Part shown: positions 33,103 to 42,564 of the stretch, one piece after another
Position numbering within the stretch: the stretch's first letter is position 1
Layout of the letters: each line of letters begins with the position of its first letter
NCBI RefSeq assembly: GCF_023715685.1
Contig: NZ_JAMBOQ010000006.1
Location: 62,001-126,000 of the forward strand
Source: Priestia aryabhattai
GTDB taxonomy: Bacteria > Bacillota > Bacilli > Bacillales > Bacillaceae_H
DNA: 64,000 nucleotides
Direction: 5' to 3'
Made by a program: the position numbers and the translations under genes
The notes under the pieces: generated by a model
Database searches by the model: none
Told to the model about the DNA's origin: nothing
Seen by the model: only the letters and a program-made list of their open reading frames with translations

Positions 33103-34740
33103 ATGAAACAGCTATGTAAAAAAGGATCGGCTTTCGTTTTGATGGCCATTTTTGTTAGCGTTTTCATTTTGAATCCAATTAATGGAGCGGCTGCCGTAGA
33201 TGGAAAATCAATGAATCCGGGTTATAAAACCTATTTAATGGCGCCGTTAAAAAAGGTAACAGACTATACGACATGGGAAGTGTTTGAGAACGATTTACGC
33301 AAAGCGAAACAAAATGGATTTTATGCAGTGACAGTAGACTTCTGGTGGGGAGATATGGAGAAAAACGGTGATCAGCAGTTCGATTTTTCCTATGCTCAGC
33401 GTTTTGCTCAAGCTGCTCGTAATGCGGGTATAAAGATCGTTCCAATTATTTCTACTCATCAGTGCGGCGGTAATGTAGGAGATGATTGTAACGTTCCGCT
33501 TCCGTCTTGGGTATGGAACTTAAAAAGTGATGACAGCCTTTACTTTAAATCTGAAACAGGTACGATAAATAAAGAAACGCTAAGCCCGCTTGCAACCGAC
33601 GTTATTTCTAAGCAATATGGAGAGCTCTATACGGCATTTGCGCAAGCGTTAGCACCTTATAAAGACGTGATTGCTAAAATCTATTTATCCGGAGGTCCTG
33701 CAGGTGAAATTCGTTATCCGTCCTATACAGCAGCAGACGGAACCGGCTATCCGTCTAGAGGGAAATTTCAAGTGTATACGAACTTCGCCAAAAGCAAGTT
33801 TCAATCATATGCTTTGACTAAATACGGTTCACTCGCCGGCGTTAATCAGGCATGGGGAACCAATTTAACCTCTATATCGCAAATTTTACCGCCATCAGAT
33901 GGCTATCAGTTCTTAAAAGATGGTTATTCAACAGCTTATGGAAAAGATTTCTTAGCGTGGTATCAAGGAGCTTTGGAAGATCACACAAAACGTATTGGAC
34001 AGTTAGCTCATCAGGCTTTTGATTCCACCTTTAACGTACCAATCGGTGCAAAAGTGGCAGGAATCCATTGGCAATACAATAATCCGACGATTCCTCATGC
34101 TGCAGAAAAACCGGCTGGATACAATGATTACAATGCGCTTTTAGATGCGTTTAAAACAGCTAAATTAGATATCACTTTTACGTGTTTAGAAATGACGGAC
34201 AGCGGAAGTTATCCGGAATATTCTATGCCAAAGACGCTTGTACGCCAAGTAGCAGGTATTGCGAATGCAAAAGGAATTGTTTTAAATGGAGAAAATGCTT
34301 TAACTATAGGCAGTGAAGATCAATATAAAAAAGCAGCTGAAATGGCCTTTAACTATAATTTTGCAGGATTTACTTTGCTTCGTTTCTACGATGTAATTAA
34401 CAATGATACGCTTATGGGGCAATTTAAAAATACTTTGGGCGTTACACCAGTTGCGCAAACGGTTGTAGTAAAAAATGCGCCAGCTACAGTAGGAGAAACG
34501 GTTTATATTGTTGGAGACAGAGCTGAGCTAGGTCAGTGGGATACGTCCATTTATCCAATTAAATTAACATACAATTCATCTACAGCTGATTGGAGAGGCA
34601 CCGTTTATTTTCCTGCGAGTCAAAATGTTCAATTTAAAGCAATTGTGAAGAAGGCTGATGGCTCGTTAAAAGCATGGCAGCCTGCACAGCAATATTGGAG
34701 CGTGCCGTCGACAACAACAACTTATACAGATAATTGGTAA
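33103..34740 (+). CDS. Secreted beta-amylase (GH14) with starch-binding domain
   Basis: A 545-residue exported enzyme: signal peptide ~1-32, GH14 catalytic barrel ~35-450 with VTVDFWWGDMEKNG, PIISTHQCGGNVGDDC and GGPAGEIRYPSY (catalytic Glu), a second conserved LNGENAL (Glu) and LLRFYD, then a C-terminal CBM20 starch-binding domain (~450-545) with VYIVGDRAELGQWD and KAWQPAQQYW. It releases maltose from the non-reducing ends of starch. Strong GGAGGGA site. Secreted beta-amylase with this layout is known from B. megaterium and B. cereus group strains, which supports the species guess. Confidence 0.95.
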   Translation: MKQLCKKGSAFVLMAIFVSVFILNPINGAAAVDGKSMNPGYKTYLMAPLKKVTDYTTWEVFENDLRKAKQNGFYAVTVDFWWGDMEKNGDQQFDFSYAQRFAQAARNAGIKIVPIISTHQCGGNVGDDCNVPLPSWVWNLKSDDSLYFKSETGTINKETLSPLATDVISKQYGELYTAFAQALAPYKDVIAKIYLSGGPAGEIRYPSYTAADGTGYPSRGKFQVYTNFAKSKFQSYALTKYGSLAGVNQAWGTNLTSISQILPPSDGYQFLKDGYSTAYGKDFLAWYQGALEDHTKRIGQLAHQAFDSTFNVPIGAKVAGIHWQYNNPTIPHAAEKPAGYNDYNALLDAFKTAKLDITFTCLEMTDSGSYPEYSMPKTLVRQVAGIANAKGIVLNGENALTIGSEDQYKKAAEMAFNYNFAGFTLLRFYDVINNDTLMGQFKNTLGVTPVAQTVVVKNAPATVGETVYIVGDRAELGQWDTSIYPIKLTYNSSTADWRGTVYFPASQNVQFKAIVKKADGSLKAWQPAQQYWSVPSTTTTYTDNW

Positions 34741-34778
34741 AACAAAGCCGCATAGCGTTTGCTATGCGGCTTTGTTTT
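34741..34778. terminator. Bidirectional terminator, beta-amylase and msrA
   Basis: AACAAAGCCGCATAGC / GCTATGCGGCTTTGTT perfect stem with a GTTT loop, between convergent genes. Confidence 0.88.
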
Positions 34779-34791
34779 GAATACAGGAAGT

Positions 34792-35307
34792 TTATTTCCA
34801 GTTAGTTTGAATAAATTCATCCCGACCGGACTTAGCGCGGTCTTCTTTATAGTGGTCTGGATTTTTCTTGTGAAAATCTTGATGATACTCTTCGGCTTCA
34901 TAAAACTTAGAGGCAGGAAGGATGCTTGTCACGATTGGTTTTTTAAAACGTCCGCTTTTTGCGACCTCTAGCTTCGTCTCTTCAGCTGCCTGTTTTTGAC
35001 TATCGTTATGGTAAAAAATTGCTGTCCGATATTGCGAACCGCGATCTTGGAATTGACCTCCGTCATCTGTTGGATCAATTTGTGGCCAATAAAGATCTAA
35101 TAAACGCTTATAGGGAAATACTTCAGGGTCAAATGTAATTTGAACCACTTCGTAGTAACCGCTTGTGCCAGATTTCACTTGCTCATAAGTAGGGTTATCC
35201 ACAGTTCCCCCCATATATCCTGATACAATGCCGTGAATACCTTCTAGCTCTTCAAAAGGTGTAACCATACACCAGAAACATCCACCTGCAAATGTAGCTT
35301 TTTCCAT
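34792..35307 (-). CDS. msrA: Peptide methionine sulfoxide reductase MsrA
   Basis: A 171-residue enzyme with the GCFWC active site at residues 9-13, followed by GYMGG, YYEVVQITFDPE and YHQDFHKKNPDHYK, all in the usual MsrA order. It reduces methionine-S-sulfoxide in proteins and as free amino acid. Length and start (ATG 35307 with GAGGGA upstream) are standard. No msrB neighbour or fusion is present. Confidence 0.95.
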   Translation of the reverse strand: MEKATFAGGCFWCMVTPFEELEGIHGIVSGYMGGTVDNPTYEQVKSGTSGYYEVVQITFDPEVFPYKRLLDLYWPQIDPTDDGGQFQDRGSQYRTAIFYHNDSQKQAAEETKLEVAKSGRFKKPIVTSILPASKFYEAEEYHQDFHKKNPDHYKEDRAKSGRDEFIQTNWK

Positions 35308-35675
35308 ACGTAATCCCTCACTTACTCCGTTGTTATGAAGGGTATTATATCAAATTTATATTAAAACAGCTAGAAAAGGATTTGTAGGTTGTGTAAAAGC
35401 TGTGGATAAAGGTAAATATCCACAGCTTTTACACAATAAACTCTACTTTTTTGAAGATTGAAAAATGAAGGAGAGAATAAAGAAAAAATGATAGAATAGA
35501 TGAGATGTATATATCGATGTAGAAGAGATTGCGCGACAGAAGTGCAATTTACGCGCAGTATTTTAGGGTGCCGATGTCATCTATATAAGTAAATTGAGTA
35601 CGCTATTAATAAGGGGTAAGAAACAGCATATTCGCGCTGTTAAATAAATATACAAAGATAATAGGAGAGTTGAAT
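35308..35675. other. Intergenic stretch with hairpin and broken small frame
   Basis: Holds the 20-bp hairpin at 35389-35436. From about 35507 to 35647 one plus-strand frame reads as protein (YIDVEEIARQ ... GADVIYISKLSTLLIRGKK) but lacks a start and contains a TAG at 35564-35566. No complete gene. Confidence 0.35.
35389..35436. repeat. Perfect 20-bp inverted repeat containing a DnaA-box sequence
   Basis: TTGTGTAAAAGCTGTGGATA and its exact complement around an eight-base loop. The left arm plus one loop base reads TGTGGATAA, the complement of the DnaA box TTATCCACA. No T run follows directly. Confidence 0.6.
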
Positions 35676-37022
35676 ATGTTACAAGATAATCTCATCCTAG
35701 AGCACTATGGATTAAACGAATTAAATTTTGATACGATCAAAAGCTACCGGGATCGATTTGCTGAAGTAAAACCAGCTCATCCTTGGAATGCGCTTGAAAC
35801 AAAGGAGTTTTTATACAAAGTAGGAGCTTGGGGAAAGGTTAGAGATACCCATAAAGAAGGGGTCACACTCGCAGGCCTGCTTTTATTCAGTGAAGAACGG
35901 ATTATTACAGAAGTTTTACCACAATACTTTTTAGAATACCGGGAAAGTAAAGGGAATGAAGAATGGACAGAGCGCTTTACCTCTCAAGACGGGACTTGGT
36001 CAGGAAATATTTTTGATTTTTATTTTCATATTCATGAAATTGTTCGTAATAGCGAACCCCAGCCGTCAATCGCTTCCTCTTTAACAGAAGTTTTAATCAA
36101 TATGCTTATTCATGCAGATTATAATGGCGAGGGCGGCGTTATTTTAGAAAAGCAACCTTCTTATTACGTTTTTTCTAACCCTGGTCTTTTATTAGTACCT
36201 TCAGATTCAGTTTTTAGCAATACCGTTAGTCAGCTTCGAAACCCAAATATCGTTAAGTTATTCAGTTTACTAGGGCTATGTGAACGTTCGGGCTCTGGTT
36301 TGAAAAAAGTAAAGCAAAATTGGAGCTTGCATCATTATAAAACGCCGGCTATTGATCAAGATGCTTCTATGCATCGTACAGTGGTTACTTTATCTCTGTC
36401 CACTCAAGAAAGACAGGTGAGTTCTTCTGAAAAAGACACTTATAATACGTCCATAACCGGTTCGGGAAATAATTTTAAAGGTGTCGAAAAATATCAAAAT
36501 ACACCTAAAAACAATGTCGAAATAAACTCCTATAATAAAAATGACAACTCCTATAATAAAGGTGATGAAGAGTTAATAGAGGAGTTAGAGTCATATAATA
36601 ACGATGAAAACTCCTGTAATAAAGGAGAGAACTGCTATAATAGTGGGTATAACCCCTATAATAAAGAAGTTGACTCCTATAATAATATTTATAACTCCTA
36701 TAATAAAGAACCGAAAGATGATTTGTCTAATTCAGTGAATGTTGAGGATATTGATACGAAGTTATGGGATATTGCAGCGCTGGCTCGTGAAAAAAAACGG
36801 CTTTCGCCGAATCAGATGGAGCATATTATTCTTGAGTTATGCAAAGAAAAACCGCTCATGCTTAAAGAGTTTGCTTATTTATTAGAAAGAACGCCGGATG
36901 GAGTACGTAATAATTATTTAACAAAGCTATTACGAAAAGGACAATTACAGTTAAAATATCCAAATCAGCCAAACCATCCAAAGCAGGCATATTTATTTAA
37001 TAAGAAAGAAATAGAGAAGTAA
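35676..37022 (+). CDS. COG2865-type ATP-binding transcriptional regulator
   Basis: A 448-residue protein: middle region with GHKL-type features of the RecG-C/Schlafen-associated family (SSLTEVLINMLIHADYNGEGG, YVFSNPGLLL, RNPNIVKLFSLLGLCERSGSG), then a low-complexity linker (~283-345) made of eight NSYNK-like units, and a C-terminal winged-helix-like region (~365-448). Unlike full-length relatives, the N-terminal AlbA/Schlafen domain is reduced. Such proteins act as regulators, sometimes in defence or mobile contexts; the role here is unknown. AGGAGAG supports ATG 35676 over TTG 35670. Confidence 0.7.
   Translation: MLQDNLILEHYGLNELNFDTIKSYRDRFAEVKPAHPWNALETKEFLYKVGAWGKVRDTHKEGVTLAGLLLFSEERIITEVLPQYFLEYRESKGNEEWTERFTSQDGTWSGNIFDFYFHIHEIVRNSEPQPSIASSLTEVLINMLIHADYNGEGGVILEKQPSYYVFSNPGLLLVPSDSVFSNTVSQLRNPNIVKLFSLLGLCERSGSGLKKVKQNWSLHHYKTPAIDQDASMHRTVVTLSLSTQERQVSSSEKDTYNTSITGSGNNFKGVEKYQNTPKNNVEINSYNKNDNSYNKGDEELIEELESYNNDENSCNKGENCYNSGYNPYNKEVDSYNNIYNSYNKEPKDDLSNSVNVEDIDTKLWDIAALAREKKRLSPNQMEHIILELCKEKPLMLKEFAYLLERTPDGVRNNYLTKLLRKGQLQLKYPNQPNHPKQAYLFNKKEIEK
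36525..36707 (+). repeat. Eight degenerate repeats of AACTCCTATAATAAA
   Basis: The units are in frame inside the COG2865 gene and encode NSYNK, ESYNN, NSCNK, NCYNS, NPYNK, DSYNN and similar pentapeptides at irregular spacing. Confidence 0.8.
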
Positions 37023-37183
37023 ATCAAGCAACCGATAGAACATATAAAGATTAGGCTGAAAAAATTGATAAGGGCGAGTTTGCTGAAAGCTACAGATCTA
37101 AGGGAGAAATTCACCATAAAGTTGCCAAGCTGCCAGACTCTCTTTATATGAGTTCTGGCTCGTATAAAGGAGGAAAAAAGAGT

Positions 37184-38080
37184 GTGAAAAGCAAGTGCGT
37201 TCTTATTTTTCTGGTGGTTGTATGGTTGTTTAATATGGGGAAAGGAATAGGGTGTGAATCAAAGGTGAATGCAGAGATGAATATACCGCTGTCGACGTGG
37301 GTGTGGGATACAAAAAAATGGATGTTGCACCAAGAGGCTATCCTCGAAAAACTTCAAGAAAAAAAGGTCACAAAGGTTTATTTACAAATTGATACTCATT
37401 TTTCATTCTTCGTATATAAGCATTTTATTGAACAAGCGCAAGTCCAGGGTATAAGTGTTTACGCACTTGACGGCGCTCCTTATTGGATAGGGACTTCTGG
37501 TATAGAAAAGCAAGACGCATTTTTTAATTGGATAAAAGCTTACCAAGCAGAAGCGGAAGAACTACAGCAATTTTCAGGGGTTCATTTGGATGTAGAGCCA
37601 TATTTGTATAAAAGCTGGGGAAATAATCGAGCGAAAAGTATTCTGCAGTACCAATATGTCATTTCTCAAGCCGTTGTACAGTCTCGTCAGTTAGACTTGC
37701 CGCTTGCTGTAGATATACCGTTCTGGTTTGACGAAGTTCCCTTCAAAAATAGCAACGGTTCTGGTTCGCTGGGGCGGTGGGTTATTCAATACGCTGATGA
37801 AGTCACAATCATGGGGTACCGAAACCACGCAGGTAAAGAAAACGGTATTGCTGAAATAACGGAAAATGAACGCAAGTGGGGGCGTGTGCTATCCACTCCA
37901 ATTGAAATAGGGGTAGAAACGATGTCCTCAGATGAAGGAGAATACATTTCTTTTTCCGCTAAAGGAGAAGAAATGATGATGCAAGAGCTGGATATTCTGC
38001 TTACGGAGTGTCAAGCTAAAAATCCTCCAAGCAGTATAGCTGTTCATCGTTTTGATAGCTGGCTACAGATGAAGCCATGA
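37184..38080 (+). CDS. Secreted hypothetical protein, TIM-barrel-like
   Basis: A 298-residue protein with an N-terminal signal peptide (~5-30) and then repeated strand/helix units: LSTWVWDTKKW, KVTKVYLQIDTHF, GISVYALDG, FSGVHLDVEPY (Asp-Glu pair like a glycosidase or polysaccharide-lyase barrel), LPLAVDIPFWFDEV and ADEVTIMGYRNHA. It resembles uncharacterised secreted barrel proteins of Bacilli; a carbohydrate-active role is possible but unproven. GTG 37184 follows AAGGAGG by ten bases, so the earlier in-frame ATG at 37148 is rejected. Confidence 0.65.
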   Translation: MKSKCVLIFLVVVWLFNMGKGIGCESKVNAEMNIPLSTWVWDTKKWMLHQEAILEKLQEKKVTKVYLQIDTHFSFFVYKHFIEQAQVQGISVYALDGAPYWIGTSGIEKQDAFFNWIKAYQAEAEELQQFSGVHLDVEPYLYKSWGNNRAKSILQYQYVISQAVVQSRQLDLPLAVDIPFWFDEVPFKNSNGSGSLGRWVIQYADEVTIMGYRNHAGKENGIAEITENERKWGRVLSTPIEIGVETMSSDEGEYISFSAKGEEMMMQELDILLTECQAKNPPSSIAVHRFDSWLQMKP

Positions 38081-38085
38081 CAATG

Positions 38086-38118
38086 AAAAGACCGCTGCAT
38101 CGCTGCAGCGGTCTTTTT
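38086..38118 (+). terminator. Terminator of the secreted barrel gene
   Basis: AAAAGACCGCTGCA / TGCAGCGGTCTTTTT with a TCGC loop. Confidence 0.88.
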
Positions 38119-38169
38119 GGGTTTAGGGAGTATAGATACAATATAGCCATTTTATTAAAGGACTATACA

Positions 38170-38201
38170 TAAAAAAAGTAACCATTTAAAAAATGGCTAC
38201 T
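38170..38201 (-). terminator. Terminator of the ABC-F gene
   Basis: AGTAACCATTT / AAATGGCTACT stem followed by seven T on the minus strand, about 75 bases after the yfmM stop. Confidence 0.65.
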
Positions 38202-38275
38202 CACACAAAGGGGGGGGAACTTAATCTTATCATTCCCACTTTTTCTAAAAGATATTCCTCTTTTAACCTGTTTTT

Positions 38276-39832
38276 TTAAAATAATTTAGTCGTCCAAGAT
38301 TCGCAGTTCCACACGTCTGTGACAACATCTTGATAAAATTCAGGTTCGTGACAAATAATTAAGATACTTCCTTTGTATTCTTTTAAAGCTCGCTTCAATT
38401 CATCTTTCGCATCTACATCTAAGTGGTTTGTAGGCTCATCCAGTACAAGAATGTTGGTTTCATTGTTAATCAGCTTACATAGACGAACTTTTGCTTTTTC
38501 TCCACCGCTTAGAACTTCTACTTTACTTTCAATATGTTTCGTTGTTAAGCCGCATTTAGCCAGAGCTGCACGAATCTCATATTGAGTAAAGTGAGGAAAC
38601 TCATTCCATGCTTCTTCAATACACGTATTGTAATTAGCCGTTTTGATTTCTTGTTCAAAATAGCCAATGTGCTGGTAATCTCCTTTTTCTACAGAGCCTG
38701 AAATCGGTTTGATTTCTCCTAAAATACTTTTTAAAAGAGTTGTTTTCCCAATTCCGTTCGCTCCTACAAGGGCAATCTTTTGACCTCGCTCCATCTTTAA
38801 ATTCAATGGCTTAGAAAGCGGCTCTTCGTATCCGATGACTAAATCAGATGTTTCAAAAATTAATTTGCTTGAAGTACGAGCACTCTTAAAGTTAAACTCT
38901 GGTTTTGGACGCTCTTGAGCTAGCTCAATTACTTCCATTTTATCCAGCTTTTTTTGACGGGACATGGCCATATTTCTTGTCGACACACGCGCTTTGTTTC
39001 TCGCTACGAAATCTTTTAAATCTGCCATTTCTTGCTGTTGCTTTTTATAAGCTGCTTCAAGCTGCTGTTTTTTCATCTCATATACTTTCATAAAATCGTC
39101 GTAGTCGCCTACATAGCGATTTAACTCTTGGTTTTCCATATGATAAATCAAATTGATCACGCTATTTAAAAATGGAAGATCGTGAGAAATTAAAATAAAG
39201 GCATTTTCATATTCTTGCAAGTAGCGTCGTAGCCACTCAATATGCTGTTCATCCAAGTAGTTTGTAGGCTCATCAAGTAATAGAATTTCTGGTTTTTCCA
39301 GCAGCAGTTTGGCTAGTAATACTTTTGTACGCTGTCCACCGCTTAAATCTTGTACATCGCGATCTAAGCCGATATCTTCTAATCCTAATCCGCGTGCAAT
39401 TTCTTCGACTTTTGCGTCGATGACATAAAAGTCATTGTTTGTTAAGAGGTCTTGAAGTGTACCGACTTCTTCTAATAGTTTTTCGAGTTCTTCTGGTGAT
39501 ACATCCGCCATTTTCTCATAGAGACCATTCATTTGAGCTTCTAAATCAAATAAGTATTGAAAAGCACTTTTTAGTACATCACGAATAGAAAGACCGCGCT
39601 CTAATGCCGTGTGTTGATCTAAATAGCCGACGCGCACTTTTTTAGACCATTCTACTTTTCCAGCATCCGGTTCTAGCTTCCCTGTAATGATGTTCATAAA
39701 TGTTGATTTACCTTCACCATTTGCTCCAATTAAGCCTACGTGTTCACCTTTTAACAATCGAAATGATACATCGTTAAAAATCGCACGGTCACCAAAACCA
39801 TGGCTTAGATTTTTTACGTTTAATACACTCAT
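38276..39832 (-). CDS. yfmM: ABC-F family ATPase (YfmM-like)
   Basis: A 518-residue protein with two ABC domains and no membrane part: Walker A GANGEGKST (~40) and GANGIGKTT (~355), signatures LSGGQRTKV and LSGGEKAKV, Walker B LLLDEPTNYLDE and LVLDEPTNHLDV, joined by a charged P-tRNA-interaction linker (~240-300). ABC-F proteins act on ribosomes (translation factors or antibiotic protection). Length and gene order (near yfmL, yflM) fit B. subtilis YfmM. Monocistronic. Confidence 0.9.
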   Translation of the reverse strand: MSVLNVKNLSHGFGDRAIFNDVSFRLLKGEHVGLIGANGEGKSTFMNIITGKLEPDAGKVEWSKKVRVGYLDQHTALERGLSIRDVLKSAFQYLFDLEAQMNGLYEKMADVSPEELEKLLEEVGTLQDLLTNNDFYVIDAKVEEIARGLGLEDIGLDRDVQDLSGGQRTKVLLAKLLLEKPEILLLDEPTNYLDEQHIEWLRRYLQEYENAFILISHDLPFLNSVINLIYHMENQELNRYVGDYDDFMKVYEMKKQQLEAAYKKQQQEMADLKDFVARNKARVSTRNMAMSRQKKLDKMEVIELAQERPKPEFNFKSARTSSKLIFETSDLVIGYEEPLSKPLNLKMERGQKIALVGANGIGKTTLLKSILGEIKPISGSVEKGDYQHIGYFEQEIKTANYNTCIEEAWNEFPHFTQYEIRAALAKCGLTTKHIESKVEVLSGGEKAKVRLCKLINNETNILVLDEPTNHLDVDAKDELKRALKEYKGSILIICHEPEFYQDVVTDVWNCESWTTKLF

Positions 39833-40094
39833 GCTGACACACCTTTTCTTTTAAAATATCTATCGTACGTTTCGTTATAAACAAATTGATTCATAACGAT
39901 TATAGCGAACTTATATACATAAATCCATATGAGTTTTCTAGCCCTGAAAGTCATATAAAATTCACTCGCGTCTTCCTTTCATTTCATCCATACTATATAT
40001 CAAAGTAGAAAATCCGGCATGACGAAGGAACGGTCAAACGGAATTATTCAAATAGAGTATGTAAAAGAAGAATAAAAAGGCAGGGGGAGAAGAA

Positions 40095-41027
40095 ATGAAA
40101 ATTTATACGATACTAGTGGCAGGAAGAATGCATAAAGAGCTGCGGGAGATGATCAACCAAAAGCAGCTCACACAGACGTTTCGATTTATAGAAGAGCAAG
40201 ACGTTACAATTGAAGATTTAAACTGGGCTGACGCGCTTTTATCGTTCGGTCCAACAGATTACTTTGAAGATCATACCTTTAAATGGATTCATTCTCTCGG
40301 CGCAGGAGTCGATCGGTTTTTAGAAAGTGGTGATTGGAAAAAGAGTGTGATGTTAACACGTACGGTTTGTTCATTCGGTCAGCGAATCAGTGAATATTGC
40401 CTTAGTTATATGCTAGCTGAACTTCAGCACCACGCACAGTTTCAACATCAGCAAAAACAAAAGCAGTGGAAAGTAATAGAGCCTAAGCAGCTTTCTACTC
40501 AAACGGTCATAATTTATGGAACAGGTGAAATCGGCGGACGTCTTGCAGCTGTTTTAAAATCTTTTGGTGTACGAGTGATAGGAGTATCTAAAAGTGGAAA
40601 TGAAAAGCCGTCATTTGATCAAGTGGTCTCGATTTTAAAGGAAAAAGACTTGCTAAAAGAAGCTGATTGGATTATTAGTACAATGCCGTTAACGAATGAA
40701 ACAAAAAGCTACTTTGATCAAAAATGGATGAATTTAGTTGAAAATGCATACTTTATAAATGTTGGACGAGGTGCAACTGTAGATGAAAATGCGTTAGTAG
40801 GAGCCATTGAGCAAAAGCGTATTCGAAAAGCATACATAGATGTGTTTGAACATGAGCCGTTAACGAAAGAATCTTCTTGGTGGAATCATTCACATATCAT
40901 CATAACACCTCATATTTCAGCGGTGACTACGCCTGAAGAAGCCGTCGAGTGTTTTGTTGAAACGCTGCAAAAAGTTGAGCAAGGCGAATTGCCTTCTAAC
41001 TTGGTTAATATTGAAAGAGGCTATTAA
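40095..41027 (+). CDS. D-2-hydroxyacid dehydrogenase
   Basis: A 310-residue NAD(P)-dependent oxidoreductase: Rossmann motif YGTGEIGGRLAAVL (~140-155), catalytic Arg region INVGRGATVDENAL, Glu in DVFEHEPL, and His in ITPHISAVT. These are the features of the GyaR/SerA superfamily. The specific 2-oxoacid is unknown. AGGGGGAG precedes the ATG. It lies 100 bases before the NO synthase gene in the same direction, without a terminator between, so co-transcription is possible. Confidence 0.85.
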   Translation: MKIYTILVAGRMHKELREMINQKQLTQTFRFIEEQDVTIEDLNWADALLSFGPTDYFEDHTFKWIHSLGAGVDRFLESGDWKKSVMLTRTVCSFGQRISEYCLSYMLAELQHHAQFQHQQKQKQWKVIEPKQLSTQTVIIYGTGEIGGRLAAVLKSFGVRVIGVSKSGNEKPSFDQVVSILKEKDLLKEADWIISTMPLTNETKSYFDQKWMNLVENAYFINVGRGATVDENALVGAIEQKRIRKAYIDVFEHEPLTKESSWWNHSHIIITPHISAVTTPEEAVECFVETLQKVEQGELPSNLVNIERGY

Positions 41028-41126
41028 AGCATTATGATGCGCGTTTTCCGCTATGGGAATGGTATACTGAAACTTGCTTTTCTTGAACGAAGAGAATGAA
41101 ATCTGTTCTTCTAGGGGGAACAAACA

Positions 41127-42212
41127 TTGAAGCAAGAAGAATTATTTGAACAAGCACGTGTATTTATAGAGACGTGTTACGCTGAACTTGAAAAAAGCGA
41201 AGCGGACAAAAACAAGCGATTAAAAGAAATTCATCAGCAAATTATGTCACTCGGACATTATGATCATACATTTGAAGAGTTAGAGCACGGAGCTCGTATG
41301 GCTTGGAGAAACAGCAATAAATGTATCGGACGACTATTTTGGCAATCGCTCAATGTATTTGATAAGCGAGAGGCGAGCACAGTTGAAGAGGTAAGAGACG
41401 CCCTTTTTCACCATATTGAAAATGCAACAAATGACGGAAAAATCCGACCTACTATTACGGTGTTTAAACCGAAAATGCAAGCAAAAGAGCCGGTTAGAAT
41501 ATGGAATCATCAGCTAATCCGCTATGCTGGGTACGAGACGGAATATGGTATGATAGGAGATCCTGATTCTGTTGCGTTCACGGAAGTCTGCCAAAAGTTA
41601 GGGTGGGAAGGTGAGAAAACTCACTTTGATGTTCTTCCTCTTGTCCTGCAAGTTAATGAAGAGTCACCTCGATGTTTTGAGATCCCAAAACATTTAGTGA
41701 AAGAAGTAGCTATTACGCATCCAGAACTTCCTGAATTTGAAGGCTTACAGTTAAAATGGTACGCTGTCCCAATGATTTCAGATATGAAGTTAGAAATTGG
41801 AGGGGTTGATTACGTCGCAGCACCATTTAATGGATGGTACATGGGAACTGAAATTGGTGCGCGAAATTTAGCGGATACGTATCGCTATAATCAACTTCCA
41901 AAAATAGCTTCTATGATGGGATTGAACATGGATTACAACGCGACCCTTTGGAAGGACAAGGCCCTTGTTGAATTAAACGTTGCAGTGCTTTCTTCTTTCA
42001 AACGAGAAGGCGTTAGCATTGTAGACCATCACACTGCTGCTCAGCAATTTCACTTGTTTGAAGAAAGAGAGCAAAAAAATGGCCGGGAAGTGACTGGGAA
42101 CTGGACGTGGTTGATTCCACCGATTTCGCCAGCTACCACACATATTTTTCATAAGCCTTATAAAAATAAAGTATTATCACCAAATTATTTTTATCAAGAC
42201 GCTGCTTATTAA
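41127..42212 (+). CDS. nos: Bacterial nitric oxide synthase oxygenase
   Basis: A 361-residue NOS oxygenase domain without reductase. The haem-ligand Cys is in [16 protein letters not shown] (~66), with the arginine and pterin site regions [15 protein letters not shown] and DHHTAAQQF and the C-terminal [12 protein letters not shown]. It makes NO from L-arginine using a generic flavodoxin reductase. TTG start, AGGGGGA eight bases upstream. In B. subtilis (yflM) it protects against oxidative stress. It sits close to nsrR and hmp here, so NO formation and removal genes are neighbours. Confidence 0.95.
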   Translation: MKQEELFEQARVFIETCYAELEKSEADKNKRLKEIHQQIMSLGHYDHTFEELEHGARMAWRNSNKCIGRLFWQSLNVFDKREASTVEEVRDALFHHIENATNDGKIRPTITVFKPKMQAKEPVRIWNHQLIRYAGYETEYGMIGDPDSVAFTEVCQKLGWEGEKTHFDVLPLVLQVNEESPRCFEIPKHLVKEVAITHPELPEFEGLQLKWYAVPMISDMKLEIGGVDYVAAPFNGWYMGTEIGARNLADTYRYNQLPKIASMMGLNMDYNATLWKDKALVELNVAVLSSFKREGVSIVDHHTAAQQFHLFEEREQKNGREVTGNWTWLIPPISPATTHIFHKPYKNKVLSPNYFYQDAAY

Positions 42213-42220
42213 ATGAACAA

Positions 42221-42252
42221 AAAAGAGAGTACGCATTTGTACTCTCTTATTA
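42221..42252. terminator. Bidirectional terminator between nos and yflJ
   Basis: AAGAGAGTAC / GTACTCTCTT hairpin with A and T runs on the two sides, between convergent genes. Confidence 0.8.
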
Positions 42253-42259
42253 CACGTTA

Positions 42260-42391
42260 TTAATTTTTGTGTTTATCAAGCAAGTTAGCAAGTACATATG
42301 TTTTGTACTTTTCCACTTTGCGGCCTTCGTGGTTGCGAACTCCTCGTTTTTTAAGTTCCTCAACATACCAACCTTTGCTTCCTACGTGCAT
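42260..42391 (-). CDS. yflJ: YflJ-like (DUF2639) small protein
   Basis: A 43-residue basic protein with GSKGWYVEELKKRGVR and an EGRKVEKYKTYVLANLL tail, matching the short YflJ/DUF2639 family of Bacilli, which is also found near nos in B. subtilis. The longer frame to 42487 is rejected: the family starts at this Met, and AAAGGGTG lies eight bases upstream of ATG 42391. Function unknown. Confidence 0.8.
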   Translation of the reverse strand: MHVGSKGWYVEELKKRGVRNHEGRKVEKYKTYVLANLLDKHKN

Positions 42392-42564
42392 ACTCAAACA
42401 CCCTTTCGTCATTTTTTTAGGATGAACAGAATGAGGTTCATTGTCTGCTCGAATGGAGACATCTTGTCTTTCCAATACGTGCCTCATTGTAACATCTTTT
42501 ATTTTATGATGAAAGGGAAAAAGGTTAAAAAAACGAGAATAATTTCAGGTGAAATTTAGTTTGC

